Part shown: piece after piece, positions 32,470-43,727 of the stretch
Layout of the letters: each line of letters opens with the position of its first letter
How positions within the stretch are numbered: the first letter of the stretch is position 1
From: Pelodera strongyloides
Taxonomy: Eukaryota > Nematoda > Chromadorea > Rhabditida > Rhabditidae
DNA: 64,000 nt
Direction: 5' to 3'
Assembly: GCA_036852015.1 (NCBI GenBank)
Contig: JAANDG010000230.1
Coordinates: forward strand, 1 to 64,000
Notes under the pieces: generated by a model
What the model was told of the DNA's origin: nothing
Database searches by the model: none
The model's input: only the letters and a program-made list of their open reading frames with translations
Translations under genes and position numbers: made by a program

Positions 32470-33535
32470 GCATTTGTCTGCTCAAGCTGAAGATATGCTT
32501 TGAATCTGGTGGAGCTGTGAAGCGATACACCAAGTTCAGTCAAAAGACTGACATGCCTGGTTGGCATTCTTTCATTTAGTATTCACTAGAGCTAGTCTTT
32601 AAATACCCCCTCTGAAATGTAAATATGGAAACGCACTGTTAGCTAGCACGTGGTGCTTGGCCAGGTTAGACGTTTCCGAAACCGAAACGTTACCGCAACG
32701 TTACGGTAATCGTTTCTTTGTTTGGTCCCGTGCGAACACTTGATGTTTGCTAGGGGTAAACCATTAAAGTTTAGGAAATAATTTTTGTGTATTCTTTGTT
32801 TAGTTCCATATTAGAGATTTAGGAAATAATTTTGTGTAGTCTTTGGTAACTTTGGTTCCATATTATAGAATGTGAGAGAAAGAAGTGAGTAACGTGAAAG
32901 TTGGTAGTTGCTAGACTTTAAGAAAAGTTTCATTTACAAGGAAAGGAGAAGGCTGATGAGTGGCTGGTTCCTTCTGGCAAATTATGATATGAAGAGAAGA
33001 GATTGAAGGATTTTAATAAGTTTGAAGTTTTGAAGAGAGATGGGAATAAGAAAGTTCTCAGTAATAAGGAAGGAAGAAGGCATATGATTGCGTTCCTTAT
33101 AAGTAAGTTATGAAATTGATGTACATTTTCGTATATTGTTATATCGAGGAGCGATACTAGAATTAGAGAATTGAGATTGATTATTTGATGAAATGAAATG
33201 AAGTGAGCTCATAAGTTTTGATTATAACTCATAAAACATAAGATAAAATGATTTTGATAGTAGATTATGGAAATCTGGTTGTTTTAGCTTTGAGATAGAA
33301 AGATATGAGCTATGAGAACAGAGAGAGGGAAAGAGAGAGAGATAGAGAGATGATTCAGAGAGTGAACTTTTGTGATAATCTTTGAGGAGAATCCTTAGAA
33401 TGAGAAAAAAGAGTGAGCGTTTGCTTCTCTGACGGTTATGGAATGAACTAACGGTTGTCTATGTAGTACAAACCAAATTCACTCCCAAAAATATTTGCAT
33501 TTTCAAGAGGGGTTTACTAACTGACTATTTCCATA
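32470..33535. other. No gene seen
   Basis: Purine-rich, GA-biased sequence downstream of gene 5. A small inverted repeat GAAACGTTACCG/CGTTACGGTAATCGTTTC lies near 32690. Nothing else supported. Confidence 0.45.
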
Positions 33536-33539
33536 TAAG

Positions 33540-34025
33540 ACTCATAGATAGTCTATTGTTTACTAATCTCATTATCCCATTATACAAAGACTAGACTCAT
33601 ATATGGACTAGTCTTCACTTCATGTGGACGTAGACTAGTACAGTCGACTCGTACAGTCTGACTCGTACAGCCTGCTATTAATTAATTTCACATAGACTCT
33701 TACATAGTCTACTGTTTATTAATCACATATAGACTCATATATAATCTATTTTTTATTATTCACCTATAGACTCATACATAGTCTATAGTTTAGTTTAGTC
33801 CAACTTTAAAGGCGTCCCATTATTATCACTGATTTTGTTTACCGGTATGTATATAGTATGTAAATAGTATGTATATAGTTTGTATATGGTATGTAAATAG
33901 TGTATATAGTTTGTATATAGTATGGCACCCCTGTATATAGATGTATATATATAAATAGTGTATATAGTATGTAAATAGTATCGCACCCCTGTATATATGT
34001 AAATATGTATGTGTATATGTACATT
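33540..34025. repeat. Low-complexity tandem repeats
   Basis: Degenerate ~30-bp units of TATAGACTCATA type (33540-33790) run into TAGTATGTATA / TAAATAGTG units (33845-34020). The block GCACCCCTGTATATA occurs twice (33925, 33985). Confidence 0.75.
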
Positions 34026-34392
34026 ATCCCCCCACTTGTTTTAAGTCGTTATGTCCACGGGTATTATATTTGATCTGATAGCCTAGGTTCTCAAGATCTC
34101 AAGTTTTCTATACGAGTTTGCTCTTGTAAGGTTATGTGTTATGTATTACCTTTGTTTTGCTTATATACTGGTTTTAGTAGACCAGATTACTTATGTATAT
34201 GTAGTGTATGTAAATAGTAGTAGAAGATACCCCGCTAGATCTTTGTTTGTTTTATGAAGGGTAAACGTAATAGCTGTACTAAGTTACGTTGTTAACTTGC
34301 ATAGCTAAGATGTTTACTCTTTGATTTTCCCTTTCTTGTATCATTTACTGGCTTCTAGTTCAAGTCGAGGTGCTTTGCGGGTGGTAACTTAT

Positions 34393-34393
34393 A

Positions 34394-34430
<37 letters not shown>

Positions 34431-34530
34431 GAGAGAGAGAGAGGAGAGAGAGAGAGGAGAGAGAGAGAGCGGAGAGAGAGAAGTAGGGTGGGTGGGTGGG
34501 ACGAAGAAGTAAGAGAGAGGAGAGAGAGTT
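34393..34530. repeat. GA microsatellite
   Basis: Imperfect GA run, interrupted by GGAG and CGG units. Confidence 0.9.
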
Positions 34531-34534
34531 AGTG

Positions 34535-35100
34535 AGTGAGTGTGCGTGAGAGGCACCTCAGTCTTGAGCTCGATCTCAATAAATGACTTTCAGATGACTC
34601 CCTAGTCTTTTTCACTCTCTTGTAGTTGTTTCGTTTTGAAGTCTTGCAATTTCTATGTATATTCTACAGTACTGCCGTGTTGCCTATCTAAGGTTATTTA
34701 TTATCGTGATCCTCTTATTGTGACTTCGTACTGCGCCCATTGTTGTGTCCCGCGTATGCGTATTACCCACCTTGGTGTATTATATTGATGTAACTGGCCC
34801 AAAGGCGAGCCAAGTCAATGCCGGGAAGGGATCGGAGTTGCCACCGAGATTCCCCCGTACTTGTCTGTAAGCAGAAGCGCTGGCATCAGTGTCCCTGAGT
34901 GTGCGCCACCCGTTGTGGTGCGGGCTCGCTAAGGGCCCGGGTTATCACTGGGGCCTGCGGGCTGGGTCTTACCTCATTTAACCCGTCCCGAAAGGGCGCT
35001 CGTTTCAGGGGGATAATCTTGTTTTTAGGTCGGCCTCCCTAATGGGATGCGCTCATTTATTAATCTTACATTTCAGCTTTTTTATAAAACCGAGTCATTG
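34535..35100 (+). repeat. LTR/UTR-like dispersed repeat, copy B
   Basis: Collinear with 2280-2825 in the same orientation, about 32.3 kb away. It carries AATAAATGACTTTCAGATG (polyadenylation-signal-like), a TGTAACTGGCCCAAAGGCG start-like block and a GC-rich segment. No protein-coding remnants are adjacent. Confidence 0.5.
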
Positions 35101-35261
35101 TTTTTTTCATTATTATTATTATTTTTCTTTGTTATTGATTAGGGTTTAATGCAATTTCAGGTGCTAATCATATTTTCAGGATTTTGGTGTTTTTCGGGGA
35201 GGGGGTGGGGAGTTTCAGTACAAAGTAATTTTTTAATTGTAGATTCAAAGAGCAGATGTAG

Positions 35262-35383
35262 ATGGATGGGCAATGGATGAATAGAGGAATGGAGAGGAGA
35301 ATGGAGTGGAAGTGGCTGGCAAGGGAGAAGTACGATACGATGGACTGGATGGACTGTAATAAGATGGTATCTGCCCCCCGATG
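35262..35383 (+). CDS. Putative first exon, Met/Trp-rich
   Basis: The ATG at 35262 lies 19 nt after an attgtag acceptor, then 40 codons run to a gtaagt donor (phase 2). The peptide starts MDGQWMNRGMERRMEWKWLA. No partner exon could be joined with confidence, and the peptide partly reflects a GGATGGA-rich repeat, so it may be spurious. Confidence 0.3.
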
Positions 35384-35795
35384 GTAAGTTTTCGTTTGAG
35401 TGTGGTCGCTTAGTTAAGAAAGATTCGAAATATAATATGTCAGTTGCCAGTGGTGCGTCTCACACATAAATGAAGTTATAATAGCTTCCGGAGGTTGGGA
35501 AAGCCAATCCGGATGCGCTGGTTTATGAATAGTGGTTTATTAATAGATTTTCGCGCTGTTTTATGCCTAGTGTGCTGTTATATTCTGATATTTCATTTAG
35601 TTTAACACACATTTGTTAGCATTTTAGCACATTCCTGCATTGGGTGGACAATTCGTAGTTTAGACGAAACTTATTCGTACATTAGAAGTACCATTTTGAA
35701 TGGGTTCAAAGTGTTTATGTGCACTTTCAGATTGTGTTGTGCGGTTTTTGGTTGCTTGCCATTTATAATGAATCTCTTAGAATTGCACGCGATTC

Positions 35796-36305
35796 CGGAA
35801 TTCCGGGGGGCAAGCGGCCGTTGGGTGGGCACTGGAACGTTTGGACAGTTGGGAGATTGCCTGAATGGTCCCGAAAGGACAAAGATAAGTCTTGATGATA
35901 CCTTAATAAGTTAAATTCTTGACCGAGCGCGTAAAATATGTGTTTTTTGTGATATGTGGCAACTAGCGACGCTACCACTTTTTATCAAAATACTGTACCC
36001 AGTATTCTAACGAGTGAACATTTTTGCTATTTGATCACATGTGCTATTTTATTTGTTGTTAGGATGAATGTGATATGAAATATGATACAGGGTGATCTCG
36101 CTTGCCCAGATTTGATGAGGTGGTACTGTCATAAGTTTTTTTGTTGGTGTATGAGATGTATGTCATTCAGGACGCGTGTCTGGACTTGAAGTGAGATGAA
36201 TTACGATGGTGCAGCTGGAAGCTGGAAGTAACTGTGAAGTGAAGACTATCGATGGACAACCCAGACGTTTCGCCGCCTGAATGGTCCCGAAAGGACAGAG
36301 ATAAG
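35796..36305 (+). ncRNA. Duplicated segment with GGTCC-CGAAA-GGACA hairpin
   Basis: GCCTGAATGGTCCCGAAAGG occurs at about 35857 and 36276, each followed by ACA.AGATAAGT. The hairpin GTCC/GGAC closes a CGAAA loop in both. The copies are otherwise diverged. This may be another tandem exon-like pair. Confidence 0.35.
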
Positions 36306-36563
36306 TTTTTATCTTATATTCTGAGAGTGTCTGGCGTTTCCGTCTAGATATTTGGCAGTGTTAGTACTTAAGGATTGAGGTGTAATTTATTGTAATGTTC
36401 TCATTTTTTTATGCACGATTGTAAAGCTAGAGTAGTTGCGTTTCTACATGATTAATAGTTAATGTTCCTTTGACCTTAGTAAGTTATTATTGTTGGGTAA
36501 GGCATCTATGATACAGGTTCAAATGCAGTTTTTACTCGTATTATCGGGTTTCTGCTGGTTTCT

Positions 36564-36697
36564 TTAAAGCGAAATACCGGTCGGTTTTTGAAACACGTCG
36601 AGTACACCACCATTCTAGGGAAGTGAACATAAATTAGAATAAAAAATCGAGCTAAATTCGAGCAACATTGCAAAAACCGGCGAGTATTTCGCTCTAA
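36564..36697. mobile_element. TTAA MITE, copy 13 (internally deleted)
   Basis: AGCGAAATACCGGTCGGT at the left and CCGGCGAGTATTTCGCT at the right. Shorter than other copies. Confidence 0.75.
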
Positions 36698-36699
36698 AG

Positions 36700-37465
36700 T
36701 AGAGTGAATGGTGAGTATAGGTCTTTGGTAAACTATTATTCTCGTATAAGATGTTTTTGATATAGGACTTGTCGACTACATTGATCTGTTATGGAGACTG
36801 ATATTGGAATCGGGAGTAGGAGTAGGACTTGGAAATGGCCAGAGTGCTACTTGAATACACAGAAGGAACTAGTGGAGGAATAATGGTGGGTTTACTTTTC
36901 TCTGTGCGGATTGAAAACTTAGACAGTGATCTTCGAAATTGATGCTGGAATTGAAATAGGTAGGCGTTGCTATTAACTAGGTCCAGTGTAACTATGTTTG
37001 GTGTGCAGCGTATTCTGACGAGTTCGGGCTGTTCAGTGATGGATAATGACGAGCGGGGGTAACTTTGCAAGATAGCCAAGACGAATAGCTCTTTTCCTCA
37101 AGAAGGAGGAAATATGTAAGGTGTACATTGTACGTAAGATTACAACTTTACCAATGAATTTCACCTTCCATTCCTTGGGGAGTATAATACCCTCGGCAAA
37201 GTCGGTTTACACCCCTACCTTTTTGGGTAGCTTAGCTTGGCAAGCTTATTAAAGAGTTGGTAACTGTTTCAAGGAGGGTTTCTCTCTTCATGGGGACGTC
37301 CGTAGTTAACAAAGTACAGTAGTACTTTGGTAACTGTTTGTTGTACCTTAATACGCGTTTCACTGGAAAAGTATTTATATGCTGTAGTAGTCCAGTTCTT
37401 TGTTATTCCTATAACTTATCAACTCATTTCTCAATAAAACGAGTTTGTGAATTACATTTCATTTC
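36700..37465. other. No supported gene
   Basis: An ATG at 36791 opens a short frame ending at a TAA near 36881; no clean exon chain. AATAAA at 37433. Otherwise nothing. Confidence 0.35.
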
Positions 37466-37467
37466 AG

Positions 37468-39146
37468 TGTCTTCGCCGATGGTCTCGAACACAGAATACA
37501 CATGCGGAAACTTCTGACTGCTGGAAGAAGATAGACTCAGCTAGAGACTCTGTAAGTTGGCAGTTTTTGCGTGTTCTCCTAAACTTGATGGCCTTCGCTG
37601 GCCATTGGGTCATTCCACCTTTCCACCCAACCCTTATACATTGTGGTTGTGAAATTAGAGACTCTACGTTTTCTATCTATTTTTGTTTCCTAGTCCGTGG
37701 CGTGGCTATTTGTCGCTTTGCCAGTGCTAGTTTTTTTTTTGAAAGTGCAAAAACTACGCTTTTGTACTTCTCTTTCTAAACTACACACTAGACCGTAGTA
37801 TAGCTGGGATTGCAGCTTGTATTACAGCTTTTTGGAGGTTTATTCGAATTAGCTGTGTTCATAACTCACTCCTATTGATGCGTGTCATCTATAAACTATG
37901 GATTTTTGGGTTGTAATAGGGTAAGCTGGCTAGTTTTGTTTGTTAGCCGTTCAAGGTTCTTGATCAGTTATATTGTCTTATTGTTAGGTATTAGGGTTTT
38001 GGTGTGCGGTGAGCAATACTACGTAGTTCGTAGGAGTTTGTCTATCCTCTGAGAAATAATAGGTTTTTTTTTTGATCACGGGATTCAGTGTAAAGGGGCG
38101 GGTCGTATTTCGCATTTAGAATGTCGAGCGAGCAGAGAGGTACACTTATCGACTTGTGTGATTGTGATGTAGAATTTTTGAAACACACGATTCTGTAGGG
38201 TGGTTGAAGAGGTAGCTATGAAAGCTGGGTTGTTCTCCCGGTTAGTTCTCTATGTATAACATATTAAGTTTTATTGTTAGAAACACGTAATACTTGACTG
38301 CAAAAATATTGTTTTTGGATTGGATAACGGGAGTCGAACTGTCGAGCCCACGTCTCTTTGATGTACCCGGCTACTGCGTTAAAGGGATATAACGGCCGGT
38401 TCTTGAAGCGTATGCTGGACATGTGTATTCTCATATATTGCATGTAAATGAACAAGGCTAAAAATGGCGATATTATTTACATACATAACACACATGGGAC
38501 CTCGTGCAACGTACGTTTCGAAGCCGGCTCGGATCTTATATTATACCGCCACCACGCTATCCGAATCCGACACTCTGCATTTTTGGTCAGCAGCTTTTGG
38601 CTTGGCCCAGCCTGGTATTACCTATAATTTCTGAATCACTTTCTCTTAGGTCACGGCCACAGACGACGTGGCTCTTCTGAAGCAGACCGGACGTCGACAT
38701 CGAATATCCGAATGCGTGGCTTCTGGTAGTGGACGTGGTTCCCCGGGGAACACATCTTCTAATTGTAAGACCAATATTGAGTGAATCGTGTCCGGAGCGA
38801 AAGAGTGGATGCACGACGGAGAGTGAATGGTGCGTGGGGTTTGGATTCTTTCATTTTTATTTTGTAATCAGCCCGAAAGCAGGATGTCTGGGGACGAGGG
38901 ATCCTCAATACTTATGGATGTGGGGCGTGTTTGGTTACGGTAGCACCTATCCACGTGTACCAGAAGAACGGTAAAAGTAGGGCTAGGTTGAGTTTTCACC
39001 CGATTTTATCTTATCAAATGTGTTTACTGAGAGGGCGTTCCAAGTTCCAACCCTTGCGAATTGGAATAAAACAATCTTTCACCCTGCGTGCTGTATTTCG
39101 TTCGTCCTGCTTTATCTTAGTCTTCTTATTGATCTGCAAGTTGTAG
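37468..39146 (+). CDS. Partial gene model 6, unknown product
   Basis: Exon 37468-37551 (28 codons, phase 0 to 0; CLRRWSRTQNTHAETSDCW) joins in phase to exon 38650-38764 (38 codons; contains TDDVALLKQTGRRHRISECV and a Gly/Ser-rich end). A possible terminal exon at 39119-39146 would add FFLLICKL and a stop. No start exon was found. Composition and GC-rich third positions favour coding, but no family is recognised. Confidence 0.4.
38379..38545. mobile_element. TTAA MITE, copy 14 (degraded)
   Basis: TTAAAGGGATATAACGGCCGG at the left, degraded right arm (CGTTTCGAAGCCGGCTCGG). Confidence 0.6.
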
Positions 39147-39149
39147 ACC

Positions 39150-40515
39150 GGCCGAACCTTTGTGGGACTTTGCGTTGACGTCGGTGGAGGCTGCCGTTGT
39201 CGTCTGTGACGTCTGTGTGCTAAGCGAGGAACACCCAAACTGAGACTTTCTGGTTAGCTATGATTTACTGACCCTGTTTATTTTGCCCCTATCCCCTATG
39301 TGGGTGGGGATACTCGGTCGTGAACTTGACATATGTGAGCGGCCGCTTCTTTAGTCACGTTAGCGTAAATTGATTAATGTGCTATCTGGCCCTGGCCTGC
39401 ATGCATTGTATTCAAGTGTGCACGTGATTCTGGGCTAGACAGTTTGCTAACTTGTGTCTGTGTTTGAGTTCGAGTACCGTTCATGAGTCGAAATCGTAAC
39501 AACGGAAGCGTGTTTATTTGAAAATCAAAAGTTTTGCCTTTCAGTTCATGCTGTCAGCTAGAAGACCAGACTAAACGGGGCGACCGCGAAGGCAGGTTAT
39601 TGTTTTTTTTATATATATGAGCATTTCCTCCCTGGCAAAACGATTTCGTAGAAAAACTCGTAGGAATTCTGAAAAGGCTCTGAAACATGCACTAGGTAAT
39701 TCAATATGATGCAACATGTCCCTTCATTTTTATGCCATAAAGCCTACTTTAAGTTCGGTTCTTCAGTTTCACGTCAAAACATCCCGTCTTAAAGTTTCAT
39801 ATCATTTATGCAAAAAAACGGCGATTTTGATTATTTTTAATTTACATACAGCATACATGTGTGAATGCACTTGCTTTATGTACCTTAGAAAACCATAGTT
39901 ATTATAAATTATAACACTTTAGCCTAGTTGTTTGGAGTAATCCGCAACTGGGAACTTGGAATGTCATATATAAGTTAATTTAATTTAGTGTTGTTTGGAC
40001 CACCTGTAGACTGTAGAACCACGACCACGACATTGAACGACGGACCACGACCACGTCGGACGACCACAACATTGGAAAAAACCCGAGAATGAATAAACGA
40101 ACCAAACCTGGGCAACGAATGGACCTGGTAACTGATTTGAACGGTTTCCAAGCTTACAACTTACAACCTGTTAGGAAGCGAGCTAAAACTTTTAGTCATA
40201 ATTACTATACTCTAACGAGCAAGGTGAGACGGAAGACAGAGGGTGTCACGGAAATGTAATGCTGTAGGTGTAGGATATTAGTGTTACAGTATGGTTCTTG
40301 TTATGTTTGTGCTAGCGCTTTCTTGAAGTCGCATGTCACCGTGCGGTGCTATCCATACCTATGACGCAAACACTTTTCTTACCACACCAGTAGACAGTCT
40401 CTGATCTACCGCTACCGAATATCCCTGCTGTGGAGCAGAGATTTTGATTATTGTTATTTAATAAGCATTGTATGTGACCGCTACTGTAGTCTAAATACAT
40501 AGTTATTGTTTGTGA
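39150..40515. other. No supported gene; contains one arm of a duplication
   Basis: AT-rich, with a GACCACGAC-rich block at 40010-40070. The only structured element is the direct repeat described for 39357-40964. Confidence 0.4.
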
Positions 40516-40964
40516 GTGCTTGAAAATGATATGCACGGTTTTCAGGCTAACCGATGTTGCTGTGATTTGTTCACCAGACCCGAATCCACAGCGGGTACTC
40601 AATTTGATATTTGCATTGGTAAGCTGTGTTCCATTTCCATAGTCAATACGTTACGACCCATAGTATCACACACTATGTTACTAATATTGTTCCGTAGTGT
40701 TATTATGTTTCCGTATTTGGTATAAGATGGTGATCGTAGTGGGTTCATTCTTTTATGTTAGCGTTCTAACTGATTAATGTGGGTCCTGGTCTGCATTGTC
40801 TTCAAGTGTGCACGTGATACTGGGCCGGAACAGTCTGCAAGTGGTATTAGTTTGTGTCTGAGTTTGAGTTCGAGTACTATTCATGAGCCGAAATCGCGTA
40901 ACAACGGAAACGTATTATTTGACAATCAAACGTTTTTCCTTTCAGGTCGTGCTGTCAGCGGAAG
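39357..40964 (+). repeat. ~205-bp direct duplication (39357-39564 and 40757-40964)
   Basis: Shared blocks include TTCAAGTGTGCACGTGAT, TGAGTTCGAGTAC, TCATGAG.CGAAATCG and CTTTCAG..CGTGCTGTCAGC. The second copy holds the acceptor and first codons of the final exon of gene model 7. The first copy hits a stop after six codons, so it is a decayed duplicate exon. Confidence 0.75.
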
Positions 40965-41055
40965 CACATCAGTGAGAAGCAGGATTCGACGAGTTTCCGA
41001 AATATTGAAGACTGTGTGTTTGACTGCAAAACCTGCTTGGGCTGTCGATTGTTAG
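40546..41055 (+). CDS. Two-exon 3' end of gene model 7
   Basis: Exon 40546-40618 (contains ANRCCCDLFTRPESTAGTQF) joins in phase 1 to exon 40946-41055 (contains RSRIRRVSEILKTVCLTAKP), ending in TAG. An alternative starts at the ATG at 40526 in another frame and stops after about 40 codons. Both are consistent with the splice sites, so the product is uncertain. Confidence 0.35.
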
Positions 41056-41103
41056 ATGACGTATTAGCAGGTCAGCGTAATATCAAGAGTCATACTATTA
41101 AAA

Positions 41104-41285
41104 TTAAAGCGAAATACAGGCCGGTTTTTGAAACTCATCGTGGGCAACTGAATTCTTATTTATTTACACTAATTTACTCGAATTTAGCTTGACTTTTGTA
41201 TTCTAATATATGTTCATTTGCATAAGCTGCATAAGAATGCAGTTGTTTATTATGCGTTTCAAAAGCCGGCCGGTATTTCGCTTGA
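41104..41285. mobile_element. TTAA MITE, copy 15
   Basis: TTAAAGCGAAATACAGGCCGG at the left; CCGGCCGGTATTTCGCTTGA at the right (TTAA to TTGA). Confidence 0.85.
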
Positions 41286-41726
41286 ACCACTGCGATTTAC
41301 TCGGGGGAATATTCCCTCGTCCCGGATGACAGAAAATGGCATCCCAACGTGTTTTCACCTGTTTATATGCTCATATCATAAAAACTAAACACTGCTAGTG
41401 GAATTTGACTTCAAGTTGTGTACGTGTGCGCAATATGTTTGCAGAATTCACTTTCTAGAAATATGTGACCGTAGCAGTTCAGCACTGATATTACATCAAT
41501 CGATAATTTGTGAATGAAAGTGAGCAATTCAGGTACTGTATGTCACTGACACTGCAATCTGCGGAGGACCACTCGCGTGGAACGGGAACGCACACGTTGA
41601 TATTGGGGACTGTAATAAAAACTAGCATATCATCGGTAAGTTAGAACTTTCATCGGTAATTATTCCTTTCCCTTGAATTGGTCTTTGTTTCTTCATGATC
41701 CTGTAGTTTTTTTTTGCATTATAGCT

Positions 41727-41842
41727 GAGGCCGTATTCACCAACGCGCAGGGGCATGCGCGTTCTAAATCTCTTCTGCTCTCGCACTGTATACGTACTCT
41801 TTAGCTCCTTGGGGAGGCCCGCGTGTTGGTGAATACGTCCTC
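41727..41842. mobile_element. 116-bp palindromic MITE (GAGGCCGTATTC type)
   Basis: GAGGCCGTATTCACCAACGC at the left and GCGTGTTGGTGAATACGTCC TC at the right. The ends resemble those of the elements at 43728-43932 and 52755-52907. Confidence 0.8.
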
Positions 41843-42135
41843 TGGTTCATTTACATTTCCATCGTATTTGTGTTCTTCATTGGTGACAATTTGCTTGCGT
41901 CTAGCTTTGCTTCGCGTTCTTAATGACTACTGACGAGTGGTAGACGGCTTGGTAGGTAGCATCTACTTTGTTAGCTTTGAAAAGGGAATTAGTAAAAAAA
42001 AGTCGGTGTTTACTGGTTAACTTACGAAACATGATTTCGTGCGCTGTATTTTCGTTTGAGATGTTTAAGCTGCTGTAATATGTGATACGCAAGTCTTACG
42101 CTGGTTGTTAACTGTAATAATGTGTGAATTTTTCG

Positions 42136-42685
42136 GCTTCGCGTTTTGGCTGGAGGGAATTTAATGGGCTTCGAGACGGCCGGTGCTCCCTTGTACCGTA
42201 CGGCGGGCCTGAAGCGTATCGTGTGACTATTTACGATTTACGGTGCGTTCTTACAACCTAATATTTGTGCGAAAACCCGAATAGGTAGTGGACTCCTTGC
42301 TTTACCTTGGCTATAGTCGTACTTTGTGCAGTCAGTGCGCGCGTTGCTAACCGAATGGGCTGCCACCGGCGGCTGGCGTCTGGGATCTGTGCTGTTAATA
42401 TAAAGATAGTGAGCACCCCGTTATATCAATCTAAATCAGCAGAAATGGTGCAAACCGGTTTTGTGCCTCCCGGTGACTAATCTTCTCGGGAAACCTGTTT
42501 ATCTCCTATTAATATGTGATGCGCAAAACTTACGCTGGTTGTTAACTGTAATACTTGTTAACGTTAATACTGAATTTTTAGGCTTCGCGTTTTGGCTGGA
42601 CGGAATTTAATGGGCTTCGAGACTCCCGGTGCATTGGGCCTGTGCCGTACGGCGGACCGGAAGCTACTCCTATGACTATTTACGG
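42136..42685 (+). CDS. Duplicated exon, weak DM9 (DUF3421)-like repeat
   Basis: Copy 1 is 42136-42242 and copy 2 is 42582-42685, both ending in phase 2 before gtgcgttc. They share ASRFGW.EFNGLRD, C and VPYGG in one frame. They differ by a +3 and a -6 indel and several third-position changes, so the frame was kept, which supports coding. VPYGGPEAYRVTIYDL recalls the conserved end of DM9/DUF3421 repeats, but the match is short. Copy 1 has tcg where copy 2 has the tag acceptor, so copy 1 can no longer be spliced normally. Linked exons were not found. Confidence 0.4.
42407..42508 (-). mobile_element. SINE tail fragment, copy 2
   Basis: Resembles the non-tRNA part of the SINE at 63395-63651 (CCCCGTTATA.CAA, AGCAGAAA.GGTGCA, TCTCGGGAA.CC.GTTTATCTCC). 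The tRNA-like head is missing. It lies between the two duplicated exons. Confidence 0.6.
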
Positions 42686-42708
42686 TGCGTTCTATCAATC
42701 TTTTCATT

Positions 42709-42859
42709 TTAGCGCTTTATAACACCCAGTTTTTGAAGCGTATTTTGAAATTGCTGCATTGAAATTGCACATTCATTATGCAAACAGGAATATGTTTAGC
42801 ATAGATATGATTGTATATGTCTTTCAAATTTTTGAAAAGCCGTCTGTTATTCGCTTTAA
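42709..42859. mobile_element. TTAA MITE, copy 16 (diverged)
   Basis: TTTTTGAAGCG at the left, TTATTCGCTTTAA at the right. Its right TTAA is shared with the next copy. Confidence 0.65.
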
Positions 42860-43011
42860 AGCCCCGTTTTTTTTGCTTTAGGGCACCTTCCTTCTTATGT
42901 AGCCTATTTAAATGAAAATGAATTAGAATAAAAGAAAACGAGTTAAATTCGAGTGAACTAACAAGTATACGTAAGAACTCGGTTAAAAAAACAGCAGCTA
43001 TTTCGCTTTAA
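42856..43011. mobile_element. TTAA MITE, copy 17 (diverged)
   Basis: Abuts copy 16 at a single TTAA (42856-42859) and ends GCTATTTCGCTTTAA. Confidence 0.65.
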
Positions 43012-43373
43012 AAACGATTCACTGGAGGCCCGGATATTATTGTCTCTATGTTCGTTGTTTTCTTACTCATTTATGAGCCTCACTGACAAACATTTCTGCA
43101 TTTTTTAGTTTTCATTATGATTTTAACTGGCTTGTTTGGATTTCATAAATCGGTGAAATATAGCGAAGCAGTCACGTCGTGTCCTACACGTTTTGGTTTA
43201 CTTTTAAATTTTCAGATTTGAGGAAAAATTCGAAGGTATCATCTAAGCATGGAACATAAAAAGCCACTAGAAGGTGCGATGTGTAGCTGAAGTCCCTAAG
43301 CCAAAGACCGATTGGAGAAGAGCTCTGCTTCGAGGTAAAAACCTTCTTTCTGTATAAAGATAAATATAAAGAT

Positions 43374-43475
43374 AAAGAATACCGGGTTATACCAACCGAA
43401 TCCGCAGAAACGGTTCACCGGGCGTTGGTTCATACGTCCCGGAGACCAATTTTTCTCGGGAAGCCGTTTTTTCTG
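43374..43475 (-). mobile_element. SINE tail fragment, copy 1
   Basis: Close match to the tail of the SINE at 63395-63651 (ACCGGGTTATA.CAACCGAA, GCAGAAACGGT.CACCGGG, TCTCGGGAAGCCG). Preceded by AAAGATAAATATAAAGATAAA, the simple tail of the same family. Confidence 0.7.
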
Positions 43476-43727
43476 TGCACACGATGTGTGATTGCAATCG
43501 TTCGTTTACTAACAAATAAGTTAGCAATAGAGCCCGGTTTCCCTGGGGCTGTTTCTGACTTATTTACGTTAATAGCATAGTGTGATTACCATTTACGGAT
43601 TCTCCCGTGATTACTAGTAGATAGTTAATGCGGAATTACTAGCTGGTTGATATTTGGGATGAGAAGTAATTAGCGCGGGAACAAGCGCAGGACAGTGTCT
43701 CTTGAGCTGACTTGTCGCCGTACATAG

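Noticed and set aside
33795..34024. Tyr/Ile-rich minus-strand frames
   Set aside because: They come from TATA/TAGTATG low-complexity repeats.
34321..34512. RERERE-type frame
   Set aside because: Direct translation of the GA microsatellite.
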